Part shown: positions 1 through 6,959 of the stretch, one piece after another | Layout of the letters: every line of letters begins with the position of its first letter | How positions within the stretch are numbered: position 1 is the first letter of the stretch | Assembly: GCA_900552325.1 (NCBI GenBank) | Contig: URZG01000101.1 | Coordinates: 1-7,530 of the forward strand | Length of the DNA: 7,530 nucleotides | DNA from: an uncultured Porphyromonadaceae bacterium | Lineage (GTDB): Bacteria; Bacteroidota; Bacteroidia; Bacteroidales; Muribaculaceae | Direction: 5' to 3' | Notes under the pieces: generated by a model | What the model was told of the DNA's origin: nothing | Database searches by the model: none | Seen by the model: the letters and a program-made list of their open reading frames with translations, nothing else | Made by a program: the position numbers and the translations under genes

Positions 1-651
1 GAAAGTACGCCGGGAAGCCGCATTCCGGTCATCACGCATCATATACAACGGCCTGTCAAGCATCACACCCAGGTATCCGGCGGCATACATCTTGAACCAT
101 AGATGGTAATCCTCCACCCCGAGCAGTTCACGGGATACGGTATATCCACCTACATTGAGATACGCTTCCGTCCTGACCATGCATGGGGCATGGCAAAACG
201 GCGACCCCTTCAGAAAGTCTTTTTTTACGACCTCATAGCCTCCGGACCCCCTCCTGAATTCTCCGTTATCGTCGAAATAAATCATCGGGGTACTGACAAT
301 ATGAAATTCCGCGTTAGAATCAAGGAAACCAATTTCCTCGGCAAAACGCTCCGGGAGAGACAGATCGTCACCATCCATTCTTGCCACATATTCTGTATCG
401 GCGTATTCCAGACAGCGGTTCAGCGTAAAGTTCAGCCCCATGTTCCTTTCGTTTCGGATGAGGATGAACTTGCCCGGATATCGATCAACATATTGTCTGG
501 CGACTTCTAAGGTTTTGTCAGAGGATCCGTCGTCGCACATCACAACCTTGAACCCTTGGTAAGTCTGGTCAAGAAGCGAGTCCAAAGCCTCGGCCAAAGT
601 CGGGGCACAGTTGTATATCCCCATTATCACCGTAATGCGGTATTTCTCCAT
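1..651 (-). CDS. GT2 family glycosyltransferase, N-terminal 217 residues (cut by left edge)
   Basis: This is a GT-A fold, inverting glycosyltransferase of family 2, expected to add a sugar from a nucleotide donor to a lipid-linked repeat unit at the cytoplasmic face of the membrane. Translation from ATG at 651-649 begins MEKYRITVIMGIYN, the usual first beta strand and donor-binding loop. DDGSSD follows at residues 40-45, and the metal-binding DxD lies in RMDGDD (residues 91-96). SPFCHAPCMVR (150-160) is the acceptor-side segment, and GVEDYHLW (178-185) carries the ED motif that supplies the catalytic base. The frame stays open to base 1, so only the C-terminal tail, perhaps 50-100 residues, is missing. 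The start lies 12 bp after the stop of the polymerase-like gene, with no clear ribosome binding site. Family assignment is secure; sugar and linkage cannot be told. Confidence 0.93.
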   Translation of the reverse strand, partial: MEKYRITVIMGIYNCAPTLAEALDSLLDQTYQGFKVVMCDDGSSDKTLEVARQYVDRYPGKFILIRNERNMGLNFTLNRCLEYADTEYVARMDGDDLSLPERFAEEIGFLDSNAEFHIVSTPMIYFDDNGEFRRGSGGYEVVKKDFLKGSPFCHAPCMVRTEAYLNVGGYTVSRELLGVEDYHLWFKMYAAGYLGVMLDRPLYMMRDDRNAASRRTF

Positions 652-663
652 ATCTCGATAATA

Positions 664-1761
664 TCAGTGATGAGAGCCGAGCAGACCATAATATATAATC
701 TGCATGGCGAGTGTGAACGCCAGGTGCCAGCCGGCAACACGGTTCGCGCCGGAATACTGGTGGCGCATAAAAGGTTTGTCGAAAAACGGATAGATCAGAA
801 CTATCGGCAGCATCAGCCAGGAGAGATAGGCGATGCGGTTGGTGAAATTGGCGTACATGCATAACATCCACACCGAGTTCGTAAGCAGATAGGTGCAGTA
901 CATCGTATCATAAAGTTTTGACCGATATCCTTTAGTCTTTATCACCCAATACCCTAAGATGACCGGTGCGGCGCTGTACAGGATGAAATCGGGACGGAAA
1001 CCGACGTACGACACCCCGGCATCCTCGCCAAGATAGCCCGCGCCTCTCTCGTCTGCCATTGATGCGAAAATCTCCTGAAAGAAAGATATGTGGAGAGCCG
1101 AAATAACAACAGATGCACACCATATAGTTAGATAAAGTCTGGGATTTCTTACGAACCAGCAAATCAGAAAAGCAGTTATCGGCAATGTCATTGAATGATG
1201 GAATCCCAAAGAGATCCACAGGAATATCAGACTGAGCCACCATTTATCCTTATAGGCTAACGCACAGAGAAAAATCGATGCTGCTGCCCCTGCTTTTATT
1301 CCGTTTGTAGCATAAGAGAATGTGGAGAACGCTCCTAAATATATTATAAATGCATAAAGGGTATCTTTGGGAAACAGCCTGCGGCACGCAATCAGAAGGG
1401 ATCCAAAATTTATTGCCGCTATTATTAAGAAAAAATATGTGATATTTATCCGTGCTCCCGCAAACCACCTTATCAGATTGTCGAATATTAAATTTTCAGC
1501 GTTCCAGTCGAATACAAATCTGTTGCCCCATAACATATTATAAACATGCCAGTAATTCCTCATATCCACAAACACCCCGCTTACAGGTCTTAAACCGATA
1601 AAAAACACAAAAATTACACATACAGTCAGGGCATTTATCGGGGATACGGCCCAATGCGATTCGAGACGCGAGTTTGTGTATCTGGAATACTTGTTTGCCA
1701 GCATAATTGTCATCAGCGTGACAAACGTCATGTAAACCGGACTATATAATGACGGGCTCAT
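664..1761 (-). CDS. EpsG/Wzy-like polysaccharide polymerase (integral membrane protein)
   Basis: This 365-residue protein is strongly hydrophobic, with roughly nine to eleven predicted membrane segments. It matches the EpsG family, thought to polymerise lipid-linked repeat units outside the inner membrane (the Wzy role). Family-like landmarks are GLRP followed by VDMRNYWHVY (residues 56-74), NGIKAGAA (153-160) in the middle of the protein, the FHHS segment (187-190), FRPDFILYS (255-263) and NRIAYLSWLMLP (308-319). The long loop between about 227 and 258 is probably periplasmic. Length fits the family. Its ATG overlaps the upstream stop as ATGA (1761-1758), supporting the start. The first half of the gene, about 1080-1600, is distinctly A+T-rich compared with the rest. 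It could instead be a non-polymerase membrane protein of the same fold, but in this context polymerase is the best call. Confidence 0.82.
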   Translation of the reverse strand: MSPSLYSPVYMTFVTLMTIMLANKYSRYTNSRLESHWAVSPINALTVCVIFVFFIGLRPVSGVFVDMRNYWHVYNMLWGNRFVFDWNAENLIFDNLIRWFAGARINITYFFLIIAAINFGSLLIACRRLFPKDTLYAFIIYLGAFSTFSYATNGIKAGAAASIFLCALAYKDKWWLSLIFLWISLGFHHSMTLPITAFLICWFVRNPRLYLTIWCASVVISALHISFFQEIFASMADERGAGYLGEDAGVSYVGFRPDFILYSAAPVILGYWVIKTKGYRSKLYDTMYCTYLLTNSVWMLCMYANFTNRIAYLSWLMLPIVLIYPFFDKPFMRHQYSGANRVAGWHLAFTLAMQIIYYGLLGSHH

Positions 1762-2009
1762 TTGTTTGCGAAAAATCTACGTATTTTACCTGGCAGTTCA
1801 GTCCCGAACAGTCTGTGTAGCAGTCGTGACAGTCTCATGCGCCATGGGCTGCAGTCATACCAGGTTTTTGCGTACCAATGGATAGAGCGTGTGTTTTCTG
1901 AAATCTTTAGACGACCGGTATTGTTATCCAACGGATTGAAATAATCGGCAGGATATAGATTCATACCCATTACATTCTGTATCCCCGGATTGGAGTTCAA
2001 TCCGTGCAT
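1758..2009 (-). CDS. C-terminal fragment of the GT32 glycosyltransferase, separated by an in-frame stop
   Basis: This 83-codon frame directly follows the TGA at 2012-2010 and is in the same reading frame as the GT32 gene before it. Its content is the normal end of bacterial GT32 capsular transferases: YPADYFNPLDNNTGRL (residues 19-34), then SENTRSIHWYAKTWY (37-51), the conserved His-Trp segment close to the active site, and a basic, probably membrane-associated tail (RMRLSRLLHRLF, RRFFANK). It has no DxD motif and could not act alone. The first codon after the stop is ATG (TGAATG), so ribosomes finishing the first part could reinitiate here, giving a two-piece enzyme. A hairpin sits just inside the start (1986-2004). 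The simplest reading is a nonsense mutation or a sequence error; a functional split is less likely but possible. Its own stop overlaps the polymerase-like start as ATGA. Confidence 0.8.
   Translation of the reverse strand: MHGLNSNPGIQNVMGMNLYPADYFNPLDNNTGRLKISENTRSIHWYAKTWYDCSPWRMRLSRLLHRLFGTELPGKIRRFFANK
1986..2004 (-). repeat. Perfect 7-bp inverted repeat (hairpin) just after the in-frame TGA
   Basis: Read on the transcript strand, CGGATTG and CAATCCG pair perfectly around a 5-base loop, AACTC. The stem starts five bases after the TGA at 2012-2010, inside the first codons of the C-terminal GT32 fragment. No U-tract follows, so it is not an intrinsic terminator. It does not have the apical G/U features I know from bacterial SECIS elements. 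It may influence reinitiation or read-through, or be coincidence: a 7-bp stem is not rare in 7.5 kb, but its position is striking. Confidence 0.45.
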
Positions 2010-2498
2010 TCAATAAAGCAGATTCGTGGTATATATCACAATCGTTGTCTGATTAAATGATCCATCGTCATTCAGAAATCGAAAGGATTTATACCGCTCC
2101 AATATCATCCTGTAAAAATCCATTTTAGCGATTGCTCCCAGACCCAATCCGGGAGCAACAGACGCATATTCGGATGGTATGTCAGTTTCAAAGCCCATAA
2201 AAGGCCCCGCGGCAACGATATCATCCATCGGGCGGATTACCTCCACGTCGGTATCGAAATACAAGCCACCATGCTCATACAGTATCTTGAAGCGGGCATA
2301 GTCGCTGACGAACGCGTATTTGCCTACGGAATAGGCCTGTGCCGTATATGGAATGGAATTGACATCGAAATTATCCTCGTTCCATTCGATTATCTCGTAA
2401 TCCGGGAGGTATTTACGCCATGAGGCGATGCATTTTTTCGCGGACTCGGGCAACGGGTTGCGGCCGAACCAGCAATAGTGTATTTTCTTTGGGATCAT
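2010..2498 (-). CDS. GT32 family glycosyltransferase (Gly_transf_sug), N-terminal catalytic part, truncated by TGA
   Basis: This is a GT-A type transferase of the capsular polysaccharide synthesis kind, which moves a sugar from a nucleotide donor to the growing repeat unit. The start is family-typical, IPKKIHYCWFGRNPLP (residues 2-17). The signature block SDYARFKILYEHGGLYFDTD (65-84) contains the metal-binding DTD at 82-84. GFETD (102-106) and GLGLGAIAK (117-125) follow. After residue 162 a TGA (2012-2010) ends the frame at TTNLLY, where homologues run on towards an HGL segment; that segment is encoded in the same frame immediately after the stop. Full-length relatives are about 240-250 residues, and the two pieces together give 247 codons. 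The ATG overlaps the acyltransferase stop as ATGA. As it stands the gene is probably non-functional, unless the second piece is made by reinitiation or read-through. Confidence 0.88.
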   Translation of the reverse strand: MIPKKIHYCWFGRNPLPESAKKCIASWRKYLPDYEIIEWNEDNFDVNSIPYTAQAYSVGKYAFVSDYARFKILYEHGGLYFDTDVEVIRPMDDIVAAGPFMGFETDIPSEYASVAPGLGLGAIAKMDFYRMILERYKSFRFLNDDGSFNQTTIVIYTTNLLY

Positions 2499-3508
2499 TT
2501 ACGCCTGAGGGTTGATATGCCGATAAGATAACCGGCAAAAGACAGCCGGCCGATCAACATGGAGAGAAGCAAGGAGATAGTGAAAGTCAGAATTGCGATT
2601 ACAAGTGTCTGAATGGCATAGTTGTCTATTCCCGAGATTATTGATGTTTTCCAAAGGAAGAATCTCATTACAAGAATATGGCTCAGATAGATGCCGAAAG
2701 TATATTGCGCGATGGAGAACAGGCGCATACGACTGCAGAACCGGTCAATAAATTTCCAGATCGCGACAGTCAGGATGACCACAAATATCGAGAGATACCA
2801 GAACAGATTATAAAAATCGACCTCCAGCTGTAATGATTTGCACACAACTGGGGCGACCAGTGATATCGCAACAAATGGCATCAATATTTTCCATTTAATG
2901 GATCCGGGCCATTTTTTCAGATAGTAACCCAATATGAAGTAACCGGCATAGCCGGTGAAGTAATAAAGAATCCCTTGGTTACTTGTATTTATGTCTACAA
3001 AATGGCTTAATATCGGGAAACATAATGTGACGGCCCAAAGCAGCAGGATGAATTCCACCTCTCTTTTATCGGCGTTTGACAGCCATCCGCTGAGGACCGG
3101 CGCCAGAAGATACAGCCCGGCGAGAGTGTACATGAACCACAACACACCGTGCCCTTGAGGGGAAAACGGGACTGAACAGATTGTTCTCGCTATATTTATT
3201 TCGGACTCTGAGTAATAAAGATTTGCGGCCAGATATATTGCCGTCCAGAAAAGAGTGGGAAAAATAATCTTTGTGAATCTCTTTTTCAGAAAGGTAAACA
3301 TACCGGTCCTTACCGGAAGCAGCAGGGCCCCAGACACCATGAAGAAGAGGCCGATGCATGGGGCGGTCAGATAACTGATGGTAGATAGAAACATTCCCGG
3401 AGCATTATTATCCGGCATGGGCGAGTGCATTAGTATGACCATGAAACATGCAAGCACCCGCACGGTGTCAAGATAATCCAACCGTTTGTCAGGCGATGAA
3501 ACTGTCAT
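2495..3508 (-). CDS. Family-3 membrane acyltransferase (OafA/WecH-like), probable sugar O-acyltransferase
   Basis: This 337-residue integral membrane protein belongs to the acyltransferase 3 family (PF01757), which passes acetyl or a similar acyl group from the cytoplasm onto glycans. Diagnostic features are RLDYLDTVRVLACFMVILMH (residues 9-28), with the conserved His at 28 in the first helix, GLFFMVSGALL (53-63) and KKRFTKIIFPTLFW (75-88). Further along are GHGVLWFMYTLAGLYLLAPV (119-138) and FGIYLSHILV (271-280). About ten hydrophobic helices fill the rest. There is no attached SGNH domain, so it is the stand-alone form. Its start shares one base with the preceding stop (TAATG) and its stop overlaps the GT32 start. 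In this locus it most likely O-acylates the repeat unit; N-acylation or succinylation cannot be excluded. Confidence 0.88.
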   Translation of the reverse strand: MTVSSPDKRLDYLDTVRVLACFMVILMHSPMPDNNAPGMFLSTISYLTAPCIGLFFMVSGALLLPVRTGMFTFLKKRFTKIIFPTLFWTAIYLAANLYYSESEINIARTICSVPFSPQGHGVLWFMYTLAGLYLLAPVLSGWLSNADKREVEFILLLWAVTLCFPILSHFVDINTSNQGILYYFTGYAGYFILGYYLKKWPGSIKWKILMPFVAISLVAPVVCKSLQLEVDFYNLFWYLSIFVVILTVAIWKFIDRFCSRMRLFSIAQYTFGIYLSHILVMRFFLWKTSIISGIDNYAIQTLVIAILTFTISLLLSMLIGRLSFAGYLIGISTLRRK

Positions 3509-4713
3509 TATATCTGTTTGTTCAAAATAGCGTATATTTTGTTGATCTCAGATTCGTTGCCGAAATCAAAAGTCTTGAGATTGGCGGCTATCCTGTCGCG
3601 GAGGGGTTTGTCGGCGATGACGTCGGTGAGACCTCGGGCGCAGCCCTCATTATCAAGCGGAACTATTACACCGTCGATGCCGTGACGGATCTGGGAGGAT
3701 GCGGTGGGATAGGCTGTGACAGCCACCGGTTTGCCTAATATCTGGGCTTCACGCACTGTTACCGATTTCCCTTCGTAGCGGGAGGGTTGCACGTAGATAT
3801 CGCAGGCCTTGATATAGGGATACGGATTTTCTTTTTTGCCGAGGATGATCACATGTTTCTCCATCCCTGCATCAGCAATGTTTTGCCTAACAGCATCTTC
3901 GTTGCCATAACCTATGATATGCCACCGAAGATTTTCAAAACCGTTTTTAACGAGGTTAGACGCAATGAAAGGCAGATTGTCGAAATTCTTTTGAAACGTG
4001 AAGCGACCAATGGTCAATAATTTCAAGTCTCCCTGCATTTCATCCGATACATCGGTCTCCTCGGCCCGGGAACGTACAAAAACCGGAGAGAGGATGTTTT
4101 CGATCCCGATGATTTTTGATGACAGCGACGGGAATGTCTTCAAGAATGAGGTGGTTACATCTGGTGATATTGATGCGATGTGTTCGTATGCATCCCATAC
4201 GGGCAACTCTTTCGCGGCGTTTACATGCACTGTTGAGTAGTCGGTATGTATCCAGGCGAGCCGCTTGCGTGCGTGCACCTTGTCGCGCCCGATGTTGTGC
4301 GGCGTCAGGAAAGAGATACAGAGGTCGTATTCCACATTCGGATTGATCGGGGGAAGAGACGGCGTCACACAGTCGGCGATAAATTGAAATATGGATCCGT
4401 CATCTGTCACCGACCGCACATTCTTCAAGTATCTGCGGTGTTGAAGCCTTGCGCGCAGACGGTTGGCGACAAGCCTCCATTCCCCTGCCATGAGAGCCTC
4501 CTTCATAGGCCGTTCAATCATGGAGTAGGATTTGATTTCCGGCAGCAGATTCACCCAATCGGGTATAAACTTCATCAGCGGGCCCTGATGGGAATAGATG
4601 AACAGGTCGACGTCCACCCGCTCCGGGTCAAGTGCGTTGAGAAGTCCTATCAGGGAAATCTCCGCTCCACCCAACTCCATGTAGTGCATAAGTATGAGTA
4701 TGCGAGGCTTCAT
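3508..4713 (-). CDS. GT4 family glycosyltransferase (GT-B fold, retaining)
   Basis: This is a 401-residue two-domain transferase of family 4, working on lipid-linked intermediates at the cytoplasmic side. The N-terminal Rossmann domain opens KPRILILMHYMELGGAE (residues 2-18), where GGAE is the usual acceptor-side glycine motif; WIHTDYS lies at 154-160. The C-terminal donor-binding domain (PF00534) begins near LLTIGRFTFQKNFDNL (232-247). It contains IIGYG (266-270), the DIYVQPSRYEG segment (305-315) and the E-x7-E pair at Glu314 and Glu322, which contacts the donor. I chose ATG at 4713. It makes TAATG with the stop of the preceding gene, the same arrangement as at the other end of this gene. 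A longer frame starting at TTG (4725) is possible but adds only four residues. Sugar specificity is not predictable. Confidence 0.93.
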   Translation of the reverse strand: MKPRILILMHYMELGGAEISLIGLLNALDPERVDVDLFIYSHQGPLMKFIPDWVNLLPEIKSYSMIERPMKEALMAGEWRLVANRLRARLQHRRYLKNVRSVTDDGSIFQFIADCVTPSLPPINPNVEYDLCISFLTPHNIGRDKVHARKRLAWIHTDYSTVHVNAAKELPVWDAYEHIASISPDVTTSFLKTFPSLSSKIIGIENILSPVFVRSRAEETDVSDEMQGDLKLLTIGRFTFQKNFDNLPFIASNLVKNGFENLRWHIIGYGNEDAVRQNIADAGMEKHVIILGKKENPYPYIKACDIYVQPSRYEGKSVTVREAQILGKPVAVTAYPTASSQIRHGIDGVIVPLDNEGCARGLTDVIADKPLRDRIAANLKTFDFGNESEINKIYAILNKQI

Positions 4714-5960
4714 TATCGATGGCAAATACCCCTGAGTTTGCGTTTTAGTATTGAAAAGAAATTATTCAGATAATATCTGCGTACGGCACGCTTCTTGGCT
4801 CCATCGAAATCGAATGAAAGAAACCAGTCGACAAACTCTTTTTTCTCCTGGTTCATCATCTCATAATTTTCCGCCATCCGTTTCCGTATATGCGGCCAAT
4901 GTATCACTTTCTCGCTGCCGAATCCCATCAGGGCAATACGACGTTCCATCACCTCAGACCAGTGCTTCTTAAGTGTGGTATTGATATTGAAGCCGAAATC
5001 TTCCGGATCCGCACCCTCTGCCACAATCCCCAACACAGTGCGCAGACACTTCTCACATTCGCAGCAATTCGAGTCATGGAAAGAGCATACACGCATGAAA
5101 TAAGGCTCTCCGGTACGTTTCTGAAAATCACAGATAATATGCATCTTGTCCTGTCGGTTCAGTTCAAACCCGTCGTGGAGAGTAAAACCGGTCCGGGCAA
5201 ACCGGAATTCACTGTCAGTGGTGGAATTCGACGCACACAAATGATTGAGACCTGTTGTTAATGAACTGGCTATTATAATCTCCCTGATTCCTTCATGCCA
5301 TGCATACGGAATCGCGATCGAAATAAAGGCCATTGAATGAAGGAACCCATGCCACCAGGAATCTCCGAGACGTTTCTGGAAATTGCGGTCAAAGTTATCG
5401 GAAACCACTTTGGCGAAATTGGACCGCACATGCGACGAATGAAGTCCCATCTTCATTCCGAAGGCAGTGATATCTCTTTTATCAGCCTCAGCAACCGCAT
5501 CCGTTCCATTCACGGTCTCATACCATCCCTGTATATTAAACAACACAGGATTTTTCTCAAGATTGCGGATCAGTGACGCATGGCAGTCGGCGCCTCCGCT
5601 GAAAAGAATAATTGCCTTGTGGGATGCAGCATCCCCAGCTTCTATCCGGTTATCACGTATGACAGATGGAACGATTCGTCCTTTGAAAGGATAATAATAA
5701 TATATATCCTGATATGCCGATTTTATTCGGGCGACCGACTCATAGAACGTACGGTCAAGTTCATCCACCCATATCACGGAATTCGTGATCCATGCGAAAG
5801 CCATCAATGATGCGACGAACGGAACGGCAAGTATACTGCCTGGAACTCCCGACATATCGGCATCATACTCCACAAACATTTCCGGAGACACACTGAAGCG
5901 GTATCTCACCATCCCCCCGTCGACTGTGATTTTCTCGAGAATTATATTATTGCGCTTCAT
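4713..5960 (-). CDS. Uncharacterised PP-loop ATPase-like protein with QueC-like zinc cluster
   Basis: This 415-residue protein has three recognisable parts. Residues 1-110 form an alpha/beta region without a familiar motif (GVPGSILAVPFVASL at 38-52, then a Tyr-rich stretch near 83-90). Residues 116-240 start with ILFSGGADCHASL (118-130), a PP-loop of the SGGxDS class that binds ATP to adenylate a substrate; the usual Ser is Cys126 here. Near the end, C292-x6-C299-x2-C302-x2-C305 followed by LRT resembles the zinc site of QueC. I recall unnamed proteins with the same N-terminal region and an NCGxCEKCLRT-like motif, notably in Actinobacteria, but know of no proven function. QueC itself is about 220-230 residues, so this is not QueC. 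It overlaps the aldolase stop by four bases, suggesting the two act together. Likely chemistry is ATP-dependent activation of a carboxylate; the substrate is unknown. Confidence 0.72.
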   Translation of the reverse strand: MKRNNIILEKITVDGGMVRYRFSVSPEMFVEYDADMSGVPGSILAVPFVASLMAFAWITNSVIWVDELDRTFYESVARIKSAYQDIYYYYPFKGRIVPSVIRDNRIEAGDAASHKAIILFSGGADCHASLIRNLEKNPVLFNIQGWYETVNGTDAVAEADKRDITAFGMKMGLHSSHVRSNFAKVVSDNFDRNFQKRLGDSWWHGFLHSMAFISIAIPYAWHEGIREIIIASSLTTGLNHLCASNSTTDSEFRFARTGFTLHDGFELNRQDKMHIICDFQKRTGEPYFMRVCSFHDSNCCECEKCLRTVLGIVAEGADPEDFGFNINTTLKKHWSEVMERRIALMGFGSEKVIHWPHIRKRMAENYEMMNQEKKEFVDWFLSFDFDGAKKRAVRRYYLNNFFSILKRKLRGICHR

Positions 5961-6958
5961 TTTGCCAGACTGTGTGCAATTTTCTCCAAAACAGTTTCAT
6001 CCATGCCTATGCGGTCAATCCTACAGTATTCAAGAATCAGCGAATATGGATTAACCCCGTATTCCGCAGCCACACGACGCACGGAATTCATATACCCGCT
6101 ATGGAATCCGGCGATTCCGCAATAGGTATCCAGGCCGCTTACTCCCTTGAATTTGACTTTGTGCCTGAGATAATCCTCGCTGAAGCGCATCAACGCCGCC
6201 AGAGAATATTTCTCAACACCGTATTTCTTCATGAGAATGGCAATCAGCTGTTCGGTGGAGGCATTGCCCGCACCGCGGCCAAGCGACTGAAGGGATGTAT
6301 CAACCACATCACATCCGATTTCAAGAGCATGCAGTGTATTTGAAACGGACAGGCCGAGATTATCATGACCGTGAAATCCTACAGCGACCTTTCCGTCGGT
6401 CTCCTTCCGTATAATATTGTAATACCGGGAAATATCTTCAGGCATCATGCATCCGGCGGAATCCACAATCACCAGCGCATCCGCCCCGGCTCCGGCCGAA
6501 CGGCGTACACACTCTGCGAAATTTTTTTCATCTGCCACATAGGTCTTCATATAGTTTGAAAATACTTCAAGCCCGAGTTTTTTCGCTTTTGTGACAAAAA
6601 CTTCCGTGCGCCTCACGTCCTCCGGGACTGTATTGCAGCCGATTCTGACAAAAGACGCTCCATAGCCGGCAAGCATATCAAGATCCTCAAGGCGGGCTAT
6701 CCCCGGAATACAGAACATCCCGTATTTCACTTTCTTCAGCGAAGTCGCAGCCCGAAGGTATTCCTCGTCAGTCGCAGCAGCGATGCCATGTTGAGGCGAA
6801 GATGCCGAAAGCCCCTGACCGTGCCCGATCTCGAAATACTCTATTCCCGAGTCTTCCACAGCGATGCCAACCTTCTTCACATCCTCAGGCGTGAAGCTGA
6901 AGTCAACCTCATAACTACCGTCACGAAGAGTGACGTCCATTATTTTAAAATCAGTCAT
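5957..6958 (-). CDS. DRE-TIM aldolase related to 4-hydroxy-2-oxovalerate aldolase (MhpE/DmpG-like)
   Basis: This 333-residue TIM-barrel metallo-aldolase aligns from memory along its whole length with MhpE (about 337 residues), including the C-terminal helical region. Visible motifs are DVTLRDG (residues 8-14, with Arg12 and metal ligand Asp13), IGHGQGLSASSPQHG (44-58), IVDSAG (164-169), GFHGHDNLG (194-202, with metal ligands His196 and His198) and SLGRGAGN (225-232). Family members cleave or form 4-hydroxy-2-oxo acids using pyruvate. The position after RDGS is Tyr16, where catabolic enzymes have the catalytic-base His; His286 sits about where they have a catalytic Tyr. No acetaldehyde dehydrogenase partner is visible. 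In a glycan operon it more likely builds an unusual sugar acid or acyl precursor than degrades aromatics. The start follows the preceding stop after one base, with no obvious Shine-Dalgarno sequence. Confidence 0.84.
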   Translation of the reverse strand: MTDFKIMDVTLRDGSYEVDFSFTPEDVKKVGIAVEDSGIEYFEIGHGQGLSASSPQHGIAAATDEEYLRAATSLKKVKYGMFCIPGIARLEDLDMLAGYGASFVRIGCNTVPEDVRRTEVFVTKAKKLGLEVFSNYMKTYVADEKNFAECVRRSAGAGADALVIVDSAGCMMPEDISRYYNIIRKETDGKVAVGFHGHDNLGLSVSNTLHALEIGCDVVDTSLQSLGRGAGNASTEQLIAILMKKYGVEKYSLAALMRFSEDYLRHKVKFKGVSGLDTYCGIAGFHSGYMNSVRRVAAEYGVNPYSLILEYCRIDRIGMDETVLEKIAHSLAK

Positions 6959-6959
6959 T

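Noticed and set aside
103..510. 135-codon plus-strand open frame
   Set aside because: It lies wholly antisense to the clear GT2 gene, its protein has no recognisable fold, and the opposite strand carries all the family motifs.
652..663. Possible promoter or terminator in the only intergenic gap
   Set aside because: Twelve bases are too few for a promoter, and I see no stem-loop followed by a T-tract.
569..871. Minus-strand frame spanning the polymerase/GT2 junction
   Set aside because: It overlaps two well-supported genes in another frame and its product has no domain signal.
2010..2012. TGA as a selenocysteine codon
   Set aside because: The downstream hairpin lacks the loop features expected of a bacterial SECIS, GT32 enzymes are not known selenoproteins, and no Cys is expected at this position.
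2010..2012. Genetic code in which TGA is a sense codon
   Set aside because: TGA also ends the acyltransferase, aldolase, right-edge GT2, polymerase-like and C-terminal GT32 frames, each exactly at a normal overlap or abutment with the next start.
4723..4725. TTG start giving a GT4 protein four residues longer
   Set aside because: ATG at 4713 gives a TAATG junction like the one at the other end of the gene and begins exactly at the first beta strand of the fold.
4246..4773. 175-codon plus-strand open frame, the longest on that strand
   Set aside because: It is antisense to the GT4 gene and the end of the PP-loop gene. The product is Arg/His/Pro-rich without domains, as expected for a shadow frame.
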